The notes beneath the pieces are model-generated. The model had not been told where the DNA came from and made no database searches. It saw only the letters and a program-made list of their open reading frames with translations. A stretch of DNA of 56,921 nucleotides from CAZRAL01 sp964598005. GTDB taxonomy: Bacteria > Pseudomonadota > Gammaproteobacteria > Burkholderiales > Usitatibacteraceae. The stretch spans positions 1 to 56,921 of the forward strand of contig CAZRAL010000012.1 of NCBI GenBank assembly GCA_964598005.1, in the 5' to 3' direction. This document shows positions 1 to 9,297 of the stretch, one piece after another (positions within the stretch are counted from its first letter, which is position 1; the number at the start of each line of letters is the position of its first letter). A program made the translations under genes and the position numbers.

Positions 1-20
1 CATCCCGGAAAACCGAGCGC

Positions 21-51
21 GCGGCCATGTGGGACTTAATCAGAGGTTCCT
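21..51 (+). repeat. 31-bp dispersed repeat, copy 1 (IS-end-like)
   Basis: This 31-bp stretch, beginning gcggccatgt and ending agaggttcct, recurs at 6877-6907 with a single mismatch (g/a at the eleventh base). The conserved core ggacttaatcagaggttcct read on the other strand (aggaacctctgattaagtcc) looks, from memory, like the terminal inverted repeat of IS5-family elements. If so, the element body would lie to the left of the window. No transposase is visible here. Confidence 0.6.
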
Positions 52-128
52 TAATAAAACGATGATGCCTTGCTCAGTGGTTTGGTGCTACGCTTGGCAT
101 CAGCAAATTTCACATCAGGAGTGTTGTG

Positions 129-347
129 ATGAGGCCACCCTATTACGTGCATGCTCTATGGGACGATGAAGCGAAAGTATGGGTTGCCTCCTGTGACGAT
201 GTCCCCGGCCTGGCGACTGAAGCAAAAACGGCAGAAGCGCTGCTGCAAAAACTCAAGTTGCTGATTCCCGAATTGCTTGAATTAAACGGTCAAACTGTCA
301 CTGGGCCGATTCCATTTGAGGTACTCACGGATGTTATGCCCTGCTGA
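129..347 (+). CDS. DUF1902 family protein (HicB-like, orphan)
   Basis: A 72-residue acidic protein with the pattern HALWDDEAKVWVASCDDVPGL followed by an amphipathic helix, typical of the DUF1902 family, which shares the HicB-type beta-alpha fold found in antitoxins. I start it at ATG 129 because AGGAG (117-121) lies seven bases upstream; an in-frame GTG at 126 is the alternative. DUF1902 and HicB proteins are often encoded next to a HicA toxin. I see no HicA-like double-stranded-RNA-binding frame in the 270 bases that follow or in what precedes. Its function is therefore unproven; it may be an orphan antitoxin or a free-standing regulator. The gene lies right after an IS-end-like repeat, so its partner may have been lost. 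Confidence 0.75.
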   Translation: MRPPYYVHALWDDEAKVWVASCDDVPGLATEAKTAEALLQKLKLLIPELLELNGQTVTGPIPFEVLTDVMPC

Positions 348-430
348 GAGAAAGTTTTTCACGAAAATGCCGTTTTCACAGGAAAGCCGCTTTGCTTCCA
401 CGTAACATCAGTTACCAACAAAGTCGCTGG

Positions 431-450
431 ATTCCCGCTTTCGCGGGAAT
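431..450. repeat. Short palindromic repeat (attcccgc/gcgggaat)
   Basis: A perfect inverted repeat with 8-base arms (attcccgc and gcgggaat) around a 4-base loop, flanked by gctgg and gacggcg. Units of this kind (ctggattcccgc...gcgggaatgacg) are scattered between genes in many beta- and gammaproteobacteria. It sits in the 272-base gap before the K+ channel gene; nothing else in that gap was recognisable. Only one copy was seen in this window. Confidence 0.6.
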
Positions 451-619
451 GACGGCGGCGGCTTATCTTCGGAAAAGCCATTTGCACAAGAATGCTCCGC
501 TGCCTCTGCGTAATACCCGTTATTCACTCGGCGCTTCGATCTCGCGGCCTGCATCAATCACGTTAATCGCGGTGACAGGTAATAATGATTGCCTTTACTG
601 CAATTTGGAATAGCCCGGC

Positions 620-1636
620 ATGCCCGATCTGATTATTGCGCGTATTTACCACCGGTTCGTGGGGCCGGCCATTGCCTTGATCGTGGTGCTGGCGGTCGGC
701 ACGATTGGTTATTTGATTATCGGCACGCCCGCCACGAGTGTGGTGGATGCGCTGTACATGACGTTTATCACCATTGCCACCATCGGTTACGGCGAGATCG
801 TCGATATGACGGGCATGCCGGGCGCGCGCATTTTTACCATGGCGATTGCTTTTGCCGGTATCGGCGTTACGACGTATATTTTTTCAAAATTGACGGCGTT
901 TATCATCGCCGGCGAATTAAATGAGGCGCTACGGAGGCGGAAAATGTTGAATCGCATCGGGCAATTATCGGGGCACTATATCGTGTGCGGGGCCGGGCGC
1001 GTCGGCGGCAATGTGGCGCATGAACTGGATAAAACCGAACGGCCTTATGTGATTCTGGATATCGATCCAGCGAAGATTGCCGCGCACGCGGAACGCTATC
1101 CGGGCGCGATGCACGTTCTGGGCGATGGCACCGAGGACGAGCTGCTCGAACAGGCGGGCATCCGGCGCGCTGCGGGACTCTTTGCGGTGACCGGCGACGA
1201 CAGCCGCAATCTGGTGATTACGCTTTCATCCAAGCAGTTGAATCCGGCCTGCCGTGTGGTCGCACGCTGCCACGACGTGAATTATTTTTCCAAGATGGAG
1301 CGGGTGGGCGCGGATGCCATTGTTTCGCCTGATTTCACCGGCGGCATGCGTATTGTTTCGAGCATGATCCGCCCGCAGGTGGTGACTTTTCTCGATGAGA
1401 TGCTGCGCTCCGACGATAACGTGCGCGTGGAACAGATTACGGTGGAAGCGGGGGCGCCGGGCCGCATCGATGCTTTTGCGCCGCCCAGCCCCGAATATAT
1501 TGTGCTGGCGGTCAAGGCGGGCGGCCGCGAGACGGTTTTCAATCCTGCGCCGGAGCGGATCGTTCAGCCGGGCGATGTGGTGGTGGTGATGGCGACTCCC
1601 GCGGGCCGCCATGCGCTGGAAAAGCGTGCGGGTTGA
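620..1636 (+). CDS. Two-TM potassium channel with RCK (TrkA) domain
   Basis: A 338-residue inner-membrane ion channel. Hydrophobic helix 1 spans about residues 14-36, a pore loop follows with the selectivity filter TIGYGE (54-59), and helix 2 is about 72-97. The cytosolic part begins with a Rossmann RCK-N domain whose nucleotide loop is GAGRVG (124-129) and ends with a TrkA-C/RCK-C domain (about 255-335). Such channels let K+ pass and are gated by NAD(H), ATP/ADP or ions bound to the RCK ring. The filter has Glu where most K+ channels have Asp after GYG; K+ selectivity should survive, but this is inference. GGAA (607-610) precedes ATG 620 at a usable distance. The gene appears to be transcribed alone. 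Confidence 0.9.
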   Translation: MPDLIIARIYHRFVGPAIALIVVLAVGTIGYLIIGTPATSVVDALYMTFITIATIGYGEIVDMTGMPGARIFTMAIAFAGIGVTTYIFSKLTAFIIAGELNEALRRRKMLNRIGQLSGHYIVCGAGRVGGNVAHELDKTERPYVILDIDPAKIAAHAERYPGAMHVLGDGTEDELLEQAGIRRAAGLFAVTGDDSRNLVITLSSKQLNPACRVVARCHDVNYFSKMERVGADAIVSPDFTGGMRIVSSMIRPQVVTFLDEMLRSDDNVRVEQITVEAGAPGRIDAFAPPSPEYIVLAVKAGGRETVFNPAPERIVQPGDVVVVMATPAGRHALEKRAG

Positions 1637-1818
1637 GGTGCAGGTTGTGAGGTACGGGTTGAAGTTTTACAACACCGCTATACATCGCGGGCCTTGCCCT
1701 TGAATACGCCATCCCTTTGATATGGCGCAAGGCATTTTTCCGTTTGCCATATAGAATGAGGGTTCAGGGCGACCGATAAAACCGGCCGCCGTTCGATGCC
1801 CACTTTGGAGAAGAATCC

Positions 1819-2223
1819 ATGCAGTCCACCCATGTCGTTGTCTGGCTTGACCATAGCGAAGCGCATATCGTCGCTTTTAATCGTGAGGAGGCGGCCGCGC
1901 CCGCCGTTGTGCATGCGCCGCGCCGCCATGAGCACCAGCACCACCACGCGGACAGTGTGGGGGCGGGCAAGGCCGCCGAGCACCCGGAGTATTACGAGGC
2001 CATCGTGGCCGCGATTCGCGGCGTGCGCGAATGGCTGATTGTCGGCCCGGCCAATGCCAAGCTCGCTTTTGTCAAGCATGTGAGCCGCCGCCACCATGAT
2101 CTGCTCGATCATTTGATCGGCGTGGAAACGGTCGATCACCCGTCGGATGCGCAATTACTGGCCTACGCGCGCCAATACTTTATCGCCGCGGATCGCATGG
2201 CGGGTGTGCCGACACCGACCTGA
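1819..2223 (+). CDS. Translational machinery protein (eRF1/Pelota-like small domain)
   Basis: A 134-residue soluble protein matching the family usually labelled 'translational machinery protein'. It opens with a beta-strand VVVWLDHSEAHIV, carries a His-rich loop (HEHQHHH, about 37-43), then GPANAKLAFVKH and GVETVDHPSDAQL. The GPxNAK segment resembles the third domain of eRF1/Pelota release-factor-like proteins, which is the source of the family name; no activity has been shown for it to my knowledge. GGAGAAG lies just ahead of ATG 1819. The gene stands alone between the K+ channel and a convergent ABC operon. The His cluster might bind metal, but that is speculation. Confidence 0.75.
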   Translation: MQSTHVVVWLDHSEAHIVAFNREEAAAPAVVHAPRRHEHQHHHADSVGAGKAAEHPEYYEAIVAAIRGVREWLIVGPANAKLAFVKHVSRRHHDLLDHLIGVETVDHPSDAQLLAYARQYFIAADRMAGVPTPT

Positions 2224-2237
2224 AGCGCCAGCCAAGA

Positions 2238-2937
2238 TCAGTTCGCGTGCGCGGCGGGCGTGCCATCGACCACCCGCCCGTCGATCAGTTCGATGATGCG
2301 GTCACAGCGCCGCGCCATGTCAAGGTTGTGGGTCACCATCAGAAAGGTGGTGCCGCGCGCGGTGTTTACGCTGCGCAGCAGGTCGAATACCGATTCCGCA
2401 GATTTGGTATCGAGGTTGCCGGTCGGTTCGTCGGCGAGTATCAGCGGGGGGGAGAGGGCCAGCGCGCGGGCAATCGCCACGCGCTGCTGCTGGCCGCCGG
2501 AAAGGTTGTTGACCGGGCTGTCTTTCCAGCGTTCCAGTCCCACCTGAACGAGCAGGCTGGCGGCCGCCTCGCGCATGGCCGCGTCGGGCCGGCCGCGTTG
2601 CATCAAAAACGGCATCATCACGTTTTCCAGCGCGGTGAAGGCCGAAAGCAAAAAATGTGACTGGAATACGAAGCCAATGGCGTGGCCGCGCAATGCGGTC
2701 AGTTCTGCCTCGTCGAGTCTGCCGGTTTCTTCGCCGGTTATAAACAGTTGCCCGCTCGACGGCCGATCGAGCAGGCCCATGATGTTGAGCAGGGTGCTTT
2801 TGCCCGACCCCGACGGGCCGATCAGGGCGACGAATTCGCCCACCTCCAGGTGCAGGTCGATACCGTGCAGCACCTCGGTTTCAGCCGGTGTGCCCACGCT
2901 GTAGGATTTGTGGATGGCCGCAAGCCGGAGGACGGGG

Positions 2938-2945
<8 letters not shown>
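2238..2945 (-). CDS. ABC transporter ATP-binding protein (LolD/MacB/DevA type)
   Basis: A 235-residue nucleotide-binding subunit. Walker A is GPSGSGKST (residues 43-51), the signature is LSGGQQQR, and Walker B is LILADEP. The length and the LNIMGLLDRPSSG segment put it in the LolD/MacB-like group that serves FtsX-type permeases. I start it at GTG 2945 because this overlaps the upstream permease stop and gives the normal family length; a longer frame to 3023 would only translate permease sequence. It is the last gene of a three-gene operon with a membrane fusion protein and a permease, so it should power export or extraction of a lipid, lipoprotein or small peptide. The substrate cannot be told from sequence. 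Confidence 0.88.
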
Positions 2946-4163
<1,218 letters not shown>

Positions 4164-4167
<4 letters not shown>

Positions 4168-5399
4168 TTTCCGGCGGCCTGTATCCGTACCCGCGCGCCT
4201 TCGGCGATGGCGCGGCCGCTGGCGGGCAGCACCAGATCGCCCTCTGCAAGGCCATCGCGTATCTCGACCCGCGTATCGCCGCGCACCCCGAGTTTGACGG
4301 GGCGTTTTTCGGTGTGCCCGTTGACGACCCGCATGACCCATGGCGCGGTACCTGCGGCGTCGTGGATCGCTTCGAGCGGCAGCGAAAGCGCGCCGTCAAG
4401 ACGGGCCACTTCGATATCGACCGAAACGGTCATATCCTGTCTGAGGTAATCGGGCGGGGCGGGAACGTTGAGTTTGACTTCGACCGAGCCGCGCGTGGCA
4501 TCGATACCCGGATTGATAAAGGCGAGCAGGGCCGGAAATTTCTTTCCCGGATAGGCATCCGCCGCCGCCAGCGCGGGCTGGCCGGTGGCGAGGTAGCGCA
4601 GATTTTTTTCGTCGATCTGTACCACCAGCTGCGTCGACCCGGCGGGCGACAGCACCATCAAACTCTTGCCTGGCTGCACCACATCGCCGCGCTCCACGTT
4701 GCGCGAGATCAGCGTGCCCGCGACAGGCGCCGCAATGGCGGTATGCCCCAGTTTTGCCTGTGCCGCCTGCAGGCTGGCCTGTGCCTGCGCGAGGCTGGTC
4801 TGTGCAATGGCGAAATCGGTGCCGTCGGCGCGGGTGGATTGCACCTGCAGCCGCGCGGCTTCAACCTGACTTTTTGCAACCTGCAGGTTGCGCTCGGCTT
4901 CATCCTGCTGTGCCTTGCCAAGAAAGCCCTTTGCCGTCAGCTCGAGGGTGCGCTCGTATTGTTTGCGTACATTGACCAGATTGGCCTCGGCCTGCGCCAG
5001 GGCCTGCTCTGCGAGCGGGCGGGTCAATTCGCGGAGCTGCCGCACGCGTGCTTCGGCTTGATCGACGGCGGCACGGGCTTGTTGCGCCGCGGCCTTTTCG
5101 TCGTGGTCGTCGAGGGCGATGAGGATATCGCCAGCCTTGACCGCCTGCCCCTCTGTTACCGGCACCGATACCACCTGCCCGATGACCTGCGCGCCGATTT
5201 CGATGCGCGCCGGGCTTTCGACATGGCCGCTGGCGACCACGGTTTGCACCAGTTCGCTTTTCGTTACTGCCAATGCAGCGAGCTTCGGGCCGAGCAGCGT
5301 GGGGATCAGCATGTAACCGGCGGCGGCAAGCACTGCGGCGAGGGCCAGCGCGGGCCAACGCCATTTCAGCCATGTTGCGTGCAGTTGCTGACGATTCAT
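4164..5399 (-). CDS. HlyD/RND-type periplasmic adaptor (membrane fusion protein)
   Basis: A 411-residue adaptor protein. An N-terminal membrane anchor (about residues 12-32) is followed by a lipoyl half-motif (GQVVSVPVTEGQAVKAGDIL), a long helical hairpin rich in Ala/Gln/Arg (about 95-200), the second lipoyl half (IAAPVAGTLISRNVERGDVV) and beta-barrel domains. I start it at ATG 5399, which has AAAGGAA nine bases upstream; the frame to 5465 has no such support. It is the first gene of the operon, probably linking the FtsX-type permease to an outer-membrane channel such as TolC, which is not in the window. The divergent upstream region contains an FNR-type site, but that site is placed best for the opposite gene. 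Confidence 0.88.
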
Positions 5400-5527
5400 G
5401 TCGATGGATTCCTTTGTCCGAGCGGTTGGGTGAGTTGCAAAGAGGCTGCCGGTAATACGGGTCACGGAGGTCGCACCGTGATCGATGGAAATTGCAAGAA
5501 TATTATGGGAACCGGAGCATCGATCGT

Positions 5528-5570
5528 TTGATGCGCATCAAAACAGTGGAAGCTGAATATAGCCTATAGT
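5528..5570 (+). promoter_or_regulatory. FNR/ANR-type box with a class II promoter
   Basis: TTGATgcgcATCAA (5528-5541) is a perfect FNR/ANR consensus inside a 16-base palindrome (5527-5542). A -10 hexamer TATAGT lies at 5565-5570. A start near 5576 would put the centre of the box at about -41.5, the classical class II activator position. This points to the DUF4010 gene at 5638 being induced at low oxygen. An effect on the opposite operon, whose first gene starts at 5399, is possible but not indicated by spacing. Confidence 0.7.
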
Positions 5571-5637
5571 GGAACAGTCTTCCGCGCAATCGGTTTCCGC
5601 ATGAGTTTTTTCGGTCGATGCGTTTACACTCCCAACC

Positions 5638-6888
5638 ATGATTCCATCGCTGCCAGTCGATTCCCAATCGTTATTTGCCGTGTGCATCGCGCTGGGTGCA
5701 GGGTTGTTGATCGGCGCGGAGCGCGAGCGGCGCAAAGGCAGCGGACCCGCGCGCGCAGCGGCGGGCATTCGCACTTTCGCCGTGGCGTCGCTCACCGGCG
5801 CGGTGGCGATGTTGCTGGGCGATGTGCCGTTGATGGCGGTGGCCGCATTGCTGGTGGGCGCGTTCGCATTACTGGCTTACCACCGTTCCACCAAGGACGA
5901 TCCCGGCATGACCACCGAGATTGCGCTGTTTTTGACCTGCCTTATCGGCGGCCTGGCGGCGCGCGAGCCGCTGCTGGCTGCCGGACTGGGTGCGGCGCTG
6001 GCGGGCTTGCTGGCGGCTCGCGATCGTATTCACAGGTTTGTACGGGGGGTGCTGAGCGAGCGCGAGCTGCACGATGCGCTGTTGTTTGCCGCTGCGGCAT
6101 TGATTGTATTGCCGCTGGCGCCCGATCGTTTTCTCGGCCCGTTCGATGCGATCAACCCGCATGCACTCGCCGGCATTGTGGTGCTGATGATGCTGGTCAG
6201 CGCGCTGGGCTACATCGCGCTGCGCGTGCTGGGGCCACGCTATGGCTTGCCGGTGGCCGGGCTCGTATCAGGATTCATTTCCAGCTCGGCGACGATTCTC
6301 GCCATGGGCCGGCGCACGCGCGAGGAGCCGGTATTGATGCCGGCTTTGGTGGCGGGCGCGGTACTGTCTTCGGCCGCCACCATCGTGCAACTGGCCGGGG
6401 TTGTGGCCTTCCTCGCGCCGGTTTTATTGATGCCTTTGCTTAAACCGTTGCTGTTTGCCGGATTGGCGGCAGTATTGTATGCCGCATGGTTCACGCTGCA
6501 GGCGTTGCGCACAAAGGCGGCGCCAACCGTTAACCGTGGCCGTGCATTCGAACTTTCCGCAGTGCTGACCTTTACCGCATTGATTGGCGCGGTACTCACG
6601 GTTGCCGCCGCGCTCAATGCCTGGGTGGGCGAACGCGGCGTTGTTGTAGCCGCAGCGGTGTCCGGGCTGGCCGATGCGCACGCCATGGCCGTTGCATCGT
6701 CATCGTTGCTGGCGGCGGGAAAAATTTCGCCCTCTCTCGCGGTTGTCGCCGTGCTGACGGCGTTAAGCGCCAATACGCTGGTGAAGGCTGTGCTTGCCTT
6801 CGCCTCGGGCGGTATTCCTTATGCGCGGCGAATCGTGCCCGGATTGGCGCTAATGATCGCCGCTGCGTGGGTTGGTGCGGCCATGTAG
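5638..6888 (+). CDS. MgtC/SapB-like DUF4010 membrane protein
   Basis: A 416-residue protein with about a dozen hydrophobic segments. The N-terminal part has the MgtC-like signature GLLIGAERERR followed by GIRTFAV (about residues 22-51); the C-terminal part is the DUF4010 domain with GLVSGFISSSATILAMGRR (about 207-225). The function is unknown, though MgtC relatives affect Mg2+ or phosphate homeostasis and the family is found in many proteobacteria. The gene follows the FNR-type promoter, so it is a candidate for oxygen-responsive expression. The last codons and the TAG stop fall inside the 31-bp repeat also seen at 21-51, so the natural 3' end may have been set by an inserted element. The length is nevertheless normal for the family. 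Confidence 0.82.
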   Translation: MIPSLPVDSQSLFAVCIALGAGLLIGAERERRKGSGPARAAAGIRTFAVASLTGAVAMLLGDVPLMAVAALLVGAFALLAYHRSTKDDPGMTTEIALFLTCLIGGLAAREPLLAAGLGAALAGLLAARDRIHRFVRGVLSERELHDALLFAAAALIVLPLAPDRFLGPFDAINPHALAGIVVLMMLVSALGYIALRVLGPRYGLPVAGLVSGFISSSATILAMGRRTREEPVLMPALVAGAVLSSAATIVQLAGVVAFLAPVLLMPLLKPLLFAGLAAVLYAAWFTLQALRTKAAPTVNRGRAFELSAVLTFTALIGAVLTVAAALNAWVGERGVVVAAAVSGLADAHAMAVASSSLLAAGKISPSLAVVAVLTALSANTLVKAVLAFASGGIPYARRIVPGLALMIAAAWVGAAM

Positions 6889-6907
6889 GACTTAATCAGA
6901 GGTTCCT
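6877..6907 (+). repeat. 31-bp dispersed repeat, copy 2 (IS-end-like)
   Basis: This matches 21-51 at 30 of 31 positions. It covers the final codons and the stop of the DUF4010 gene, then enters non-coding sequence. The similarity continues weakly into an A-rich stretch (ataaaa). As in copy 1 it may be a solo terminal repeat of an IS5-like element; no matching opposite end or transposase is present between here and the next gene. Confidence 0.6.
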
Positions 6908-7007
6908 AGGATAAAAAAGTCCGCTGCGTTGATGCCCTCAATGACCTTTTACCCAGGCATGGCAGCACCTTATAACATGAAGGTGTTGCACTTAGTCTTT
7001 GCAACTT

Positions 7008-7156
7008 TCTAGCAGTTTGTTGAAATTCTGCTGCGCTTGGCGATGCATCGTTGGAAATGGACTCAAAATCCTCATGTATACCCATACATTCCGGTTTTTC
7101 GCCCATTTCCGCCTCGCCTCCCCGGCGCTCGCGACAAATTTCAACAAACTGCTAGA
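7008..7156. mobile_element. Foldback/MITE-like element, copy 1
   Basis: A 149-bp non-coding element bounded by perfect 20-bp inverted repeats, tctagcagtttgttgaaatt at 7008-7027 and its complement at 7137-7156. The inside is also a broken palindrome: ggaaatgg pairs with ccatttcc, and the centre atgtataccc-atacat can form a small hairpin. The whole element could therefore fold into one long cruciform. A diverged copy lies at 19600-19740. No coding capacity is credible, although an open frame of 263 codons runs through it by chance. It fills most of the 6889-7212 gap. Mobilisation in trans by a transposase elsewhere is likely but not shown. Confidence 0.8.
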
Positions 7157-7212
7157 GAGAACGTTCCGATTTATTACTGAATGTTCCATAAGGCTTCATT
7201 CTGGTAGAGCAA

Positions 7213-8334
7213 ATGCTACGTTATCATTCCTGCATGCAAATTGTAGTTTCAGGCGGTTACGGAAATTTCGGTGCACGTATCTGCCGTGCGCTGGCGCGCG
7301 ACGTTTCGTTAAGCGTGATTGCCGCCGGGCGCAACCCCGGTGCGGCACCGGCCGATTTTTCGCAGTTGGGAATTCGCACTGCCACGCTCGATATGACTGC
7401 ACCGGATTTCGCGGCCACTTTGCGGCAACTCAAACCAGACATCGTGATTCACTGTATAGGCCCGTTTCAGGGGCAGGATTATGGTGTGGCGAAAGCAGCA
7501 TTGGCCTGTGGCGCCCATTACATCGATCTTTCCGATGGTCGCGATTTCGTCGCAGGGTTTGGCGCAGTAGTCGATGCAAATGCACGGGCCGCCAATCGCT
7601 TGGCCGTGAGTGGTGCCAGCACTTTGCCGGGGCTTTCTTCGGCAGTGGTCGATGCTTACCGCTCACGTTTCGTTACGCTGGAGTCGATCGAGACGGTGAT
7701 TGCACCCGCACAAAGTGCGCCGCGTGGGGTGGCCACGCTGGCCGGGGTGATGAGCTATGCAGGGCGGCCCTTCCAAGTATGGCGGCATAGCACCTGGCGC
7801 ACGGTATATGGCTGGCAGGAGGTAAAAACAGTTACGGTAGGCCCGCTCGGCAAACGCCTCAGTGCACTGTGCGATGTGCCCGATCTTGCGTTGTTCCCGG
7901 TACGTTATCCCGGCGTAAAGCATGTGGATTTTCGTGCTGCGCTGGAAGTGGGCATTCAACACCGGGCAATCGCCGCATTGGCGGGCTTGCGGCGTATCGG
8001 GGTGCCGTTGCCGATTGCGCGCATGGCGCCGGCCTGGGAATGGATGGCCCGGCGGCTTGATCGTTTTGGCTCTGCGACTGGTGGCATGACGGTAACGATG
8101 TCCGGCATGGGGGTCGATAATAATCCGCTGGCGTTGCGCTGGCATGTAATTGCCCCCGAGAACCATGGCCCGCAGATCCCCTGCATGGCGGCGATATTGT
8201 TGGCACGCAAGCTTGCTGCGGGAACCATGCATGAAGTCGGGGCGATGCCGTGCATGGGGTTGGTGCCCCTTGACGATTTCGCGCCCGAATTTGCGCGTTG
8301 GGGCATGACCTGTGCTGTCGAGGAACTGCGGTGA
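7213..8334 (+). CDS. Saccharopine dehydrogenase-like NAD(P)-binding protein
   Basis: A 373-residue oxidoreductase-like protein. After a short lead it has the Rossmann strand-loop IVVSGGYGNFGARICRAL, then KPDIVIHCIGPFQGQDYGVA and a conserved GAHYIDLSDGR segment. These fit the saccharopine-dehydrogenase/trans-acting enoyl reductase superfamily. The substrate is not identifiable. The family usually begins a few residues before the Rossmann strand, so ATG 7234 is an equally plausible start; neither has a strong ribosome site. It opens a four-gene run in which each gene overlaps or abuts the next (DUF2269, SRPBCC, SelO), arguing for joint transcription. A reductase acting on a hydrophobic ligand bound by the SRPBCC partner is a guess. 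Confidence 0.8.
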   Translation: MLRYHSCMQIVVSGGYGNFGARICRALARDVSLSVIAAGRNPGAAPADFSQLGIRTATLDMTAPDFAATLRQLKPDIVIHCIGPFQGQDYGVAKAALACGAHYIDLSDGRDFVAGFGAVVDANARAANRLAVSGASTLPGLSSAVVDAYRSRFVTLESIETVIAPAQSAPRGVATLAGVMSYAGRPFQVWRHSTWRTVYGWQEVKTVTVGPLGKRLSALCDVPDLALFPVRYPGVKHVDFRAALEVGIQHRAIAALAGLRRIGVPLPIARMAPAWEWMARRLDRFGSATGGMTVTMSGMGVDNNPLALRWHVIAPENHGPQIPCMAAILLARKLAAGTMHEVGAMPCMGLVPLDDFAPEFARWGMTCAVEELR

Positions 8335-8819
8335 TGGATGCATACATAGGATGGAAGGTCGTGCATGTGCTCTCCGCCACGGTTTTGATGGGCACGGGTA
8401 TGGGCATTGCATTCTTTTGCTGGTTTGGTTCGCGGTATGCGCTCGGGCGTGATGATATCGGTGCGTTGCGCACAGTGTTGCGCTTTACCGTGATTGCAGA
8501 TGCCGTGTTTACGGCACCCGCGGTTGTTATTCAATTTGTGAGCGGCGCGGCATTGCTGCATTTGGCGGGCTGGTCGTGGATCAGCCCGTGGACAGTGACA
8601 GTGTTGACGTTGTTTTTATTGATGGGCGCCTGTTGGTTGCCGGTGGTGTGGATTCAGGTAAAACTGAGCCGGCTTGCGGCGTCAGCCCCTTCGGTGGCGG
8701 CACTCTCACCGCATTTCGCGAGCTGGTTTCGCGTATGGTTCATACTGGGTATTCCGGCGTTTTCAATGGTGGTGGCGATTGTTTTTATGATGGTCGCCCG
8801 GCCCTTGGCGGTGGTGTAA
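8334..8819 (+). CDS. DUF2269 family integral membrane protein
   Basis: A 161-residue protein with four hydrophobic helices, beginning MDAYIGWKVVHVLSATVLMGTGMG, as in the DUF2269 family of small inner-membrane proteins of unknown role. The start ATG 8334 overlaps the stop of the preceding gene (TGATG); a longer frame to 8298 is not supported. It contains the family's conserved His in KVVHVLS near the first helix and a charged loop after helix one. One base separates its stop from the next gene. Position inside the saccharopine-dehydrogenase-like/SRPBCC/SelO run is the only clue to function. Confidence 0.8.
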   Translation: MDAYIGWKVVHVLSATVLMGTGMGIAFFCWFGSRYALGRDDIGALRTVLRFTVIADAVFTAPAVVIQFVSGAALLHLAGWSWISPWTVTVLTLFLLMGACWLPVVWIQVKLSRLAASAPSVAALSPHFASWFRVWFILGIPAFSMVVAIVFMMVARPLAVV

Positions 8820-8820
8820 G

Positions 8821-9297
8821 GTGGCACGCGGACGGATCAGGATGCGGATGCCGGCGGGTAGTGCCGCTGCTTTCGAGGCTTTTCACAATCACGCGGTTCG
8901 CCTGCGTTGGGATACGTTGCTCAAAGAGGCGTACGTGGAAGGAGGGGCCAGCCATCCCTTCGTTGGTGCTATCAGTTTTAATCGCGGCAAAGGCTGGAAA
9001 GCGGTACTGTCGATGCGAACCCGTTTTGTCGCCTACGATCCGCCGCATGTAGCAGCGGCGATTATTGTTGCGCCAACGGGCCTCTTTTATTTTTGGGGTG
9101 CCTCCATGAAGCATCGCGATATTGAGAGCGAGGGCGGTGGTTCCGAACTCGATTATTCATTTCATATCAAATTGCGGCCACGCTGGCTGCTTGCACCATT
9201 CGATTTTATTGCTGCGCGGATTTTTGCCTGGCAGACCCGGCGGCGTTTTACGGCCATGGCCGAATATTTAAAGCAGAGCAGCAAGGAAACTGAATGA
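8821..9297 (+). CDS. SRPBCC superfamily protein
   Basis: A 158-residue protein starting at GTG 8821, immediately after the previous stop. It has alternating beta-strands and a long C-terminal amphipathic helix (RRRFTAMAEYLKQSSKETE region), the pattern of SRPBCC (START/Bet v1-like) proteins. These enclose a hydrophobic ligand in a cavity. The first 18 residues are basic and may not be part of the fold; a downstream ATG (8842 or 8848) is also in frame. Its last four bases (ATGA) overlap the start of selO, so translation is probably coupled. No catalytic residues are evident. Confidence 0.72.
   Translation: MARGRIRMRMPAGSAAAFEAFHNHAVRLRWDTLLKEAYVEGGASHPFVGAISFNRGKGWKAVLSMRTRFVAYDPPHVAAAIIVAPTGLFYFWGASMKHRDIESEGGGSELDYSFHIKLRPRWLLAPFDFIAARIFAWQTRRRFTAMAEYLKQSSKETE

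Noticed and set aside
6999..7790. A 263-codon open frame on the plus strand
   Set aside because: It begins inside the foldback element and then runs through the saccharopine-dehydrogenase-like gene in another frame; it has no family-like composition and no ribosome site.
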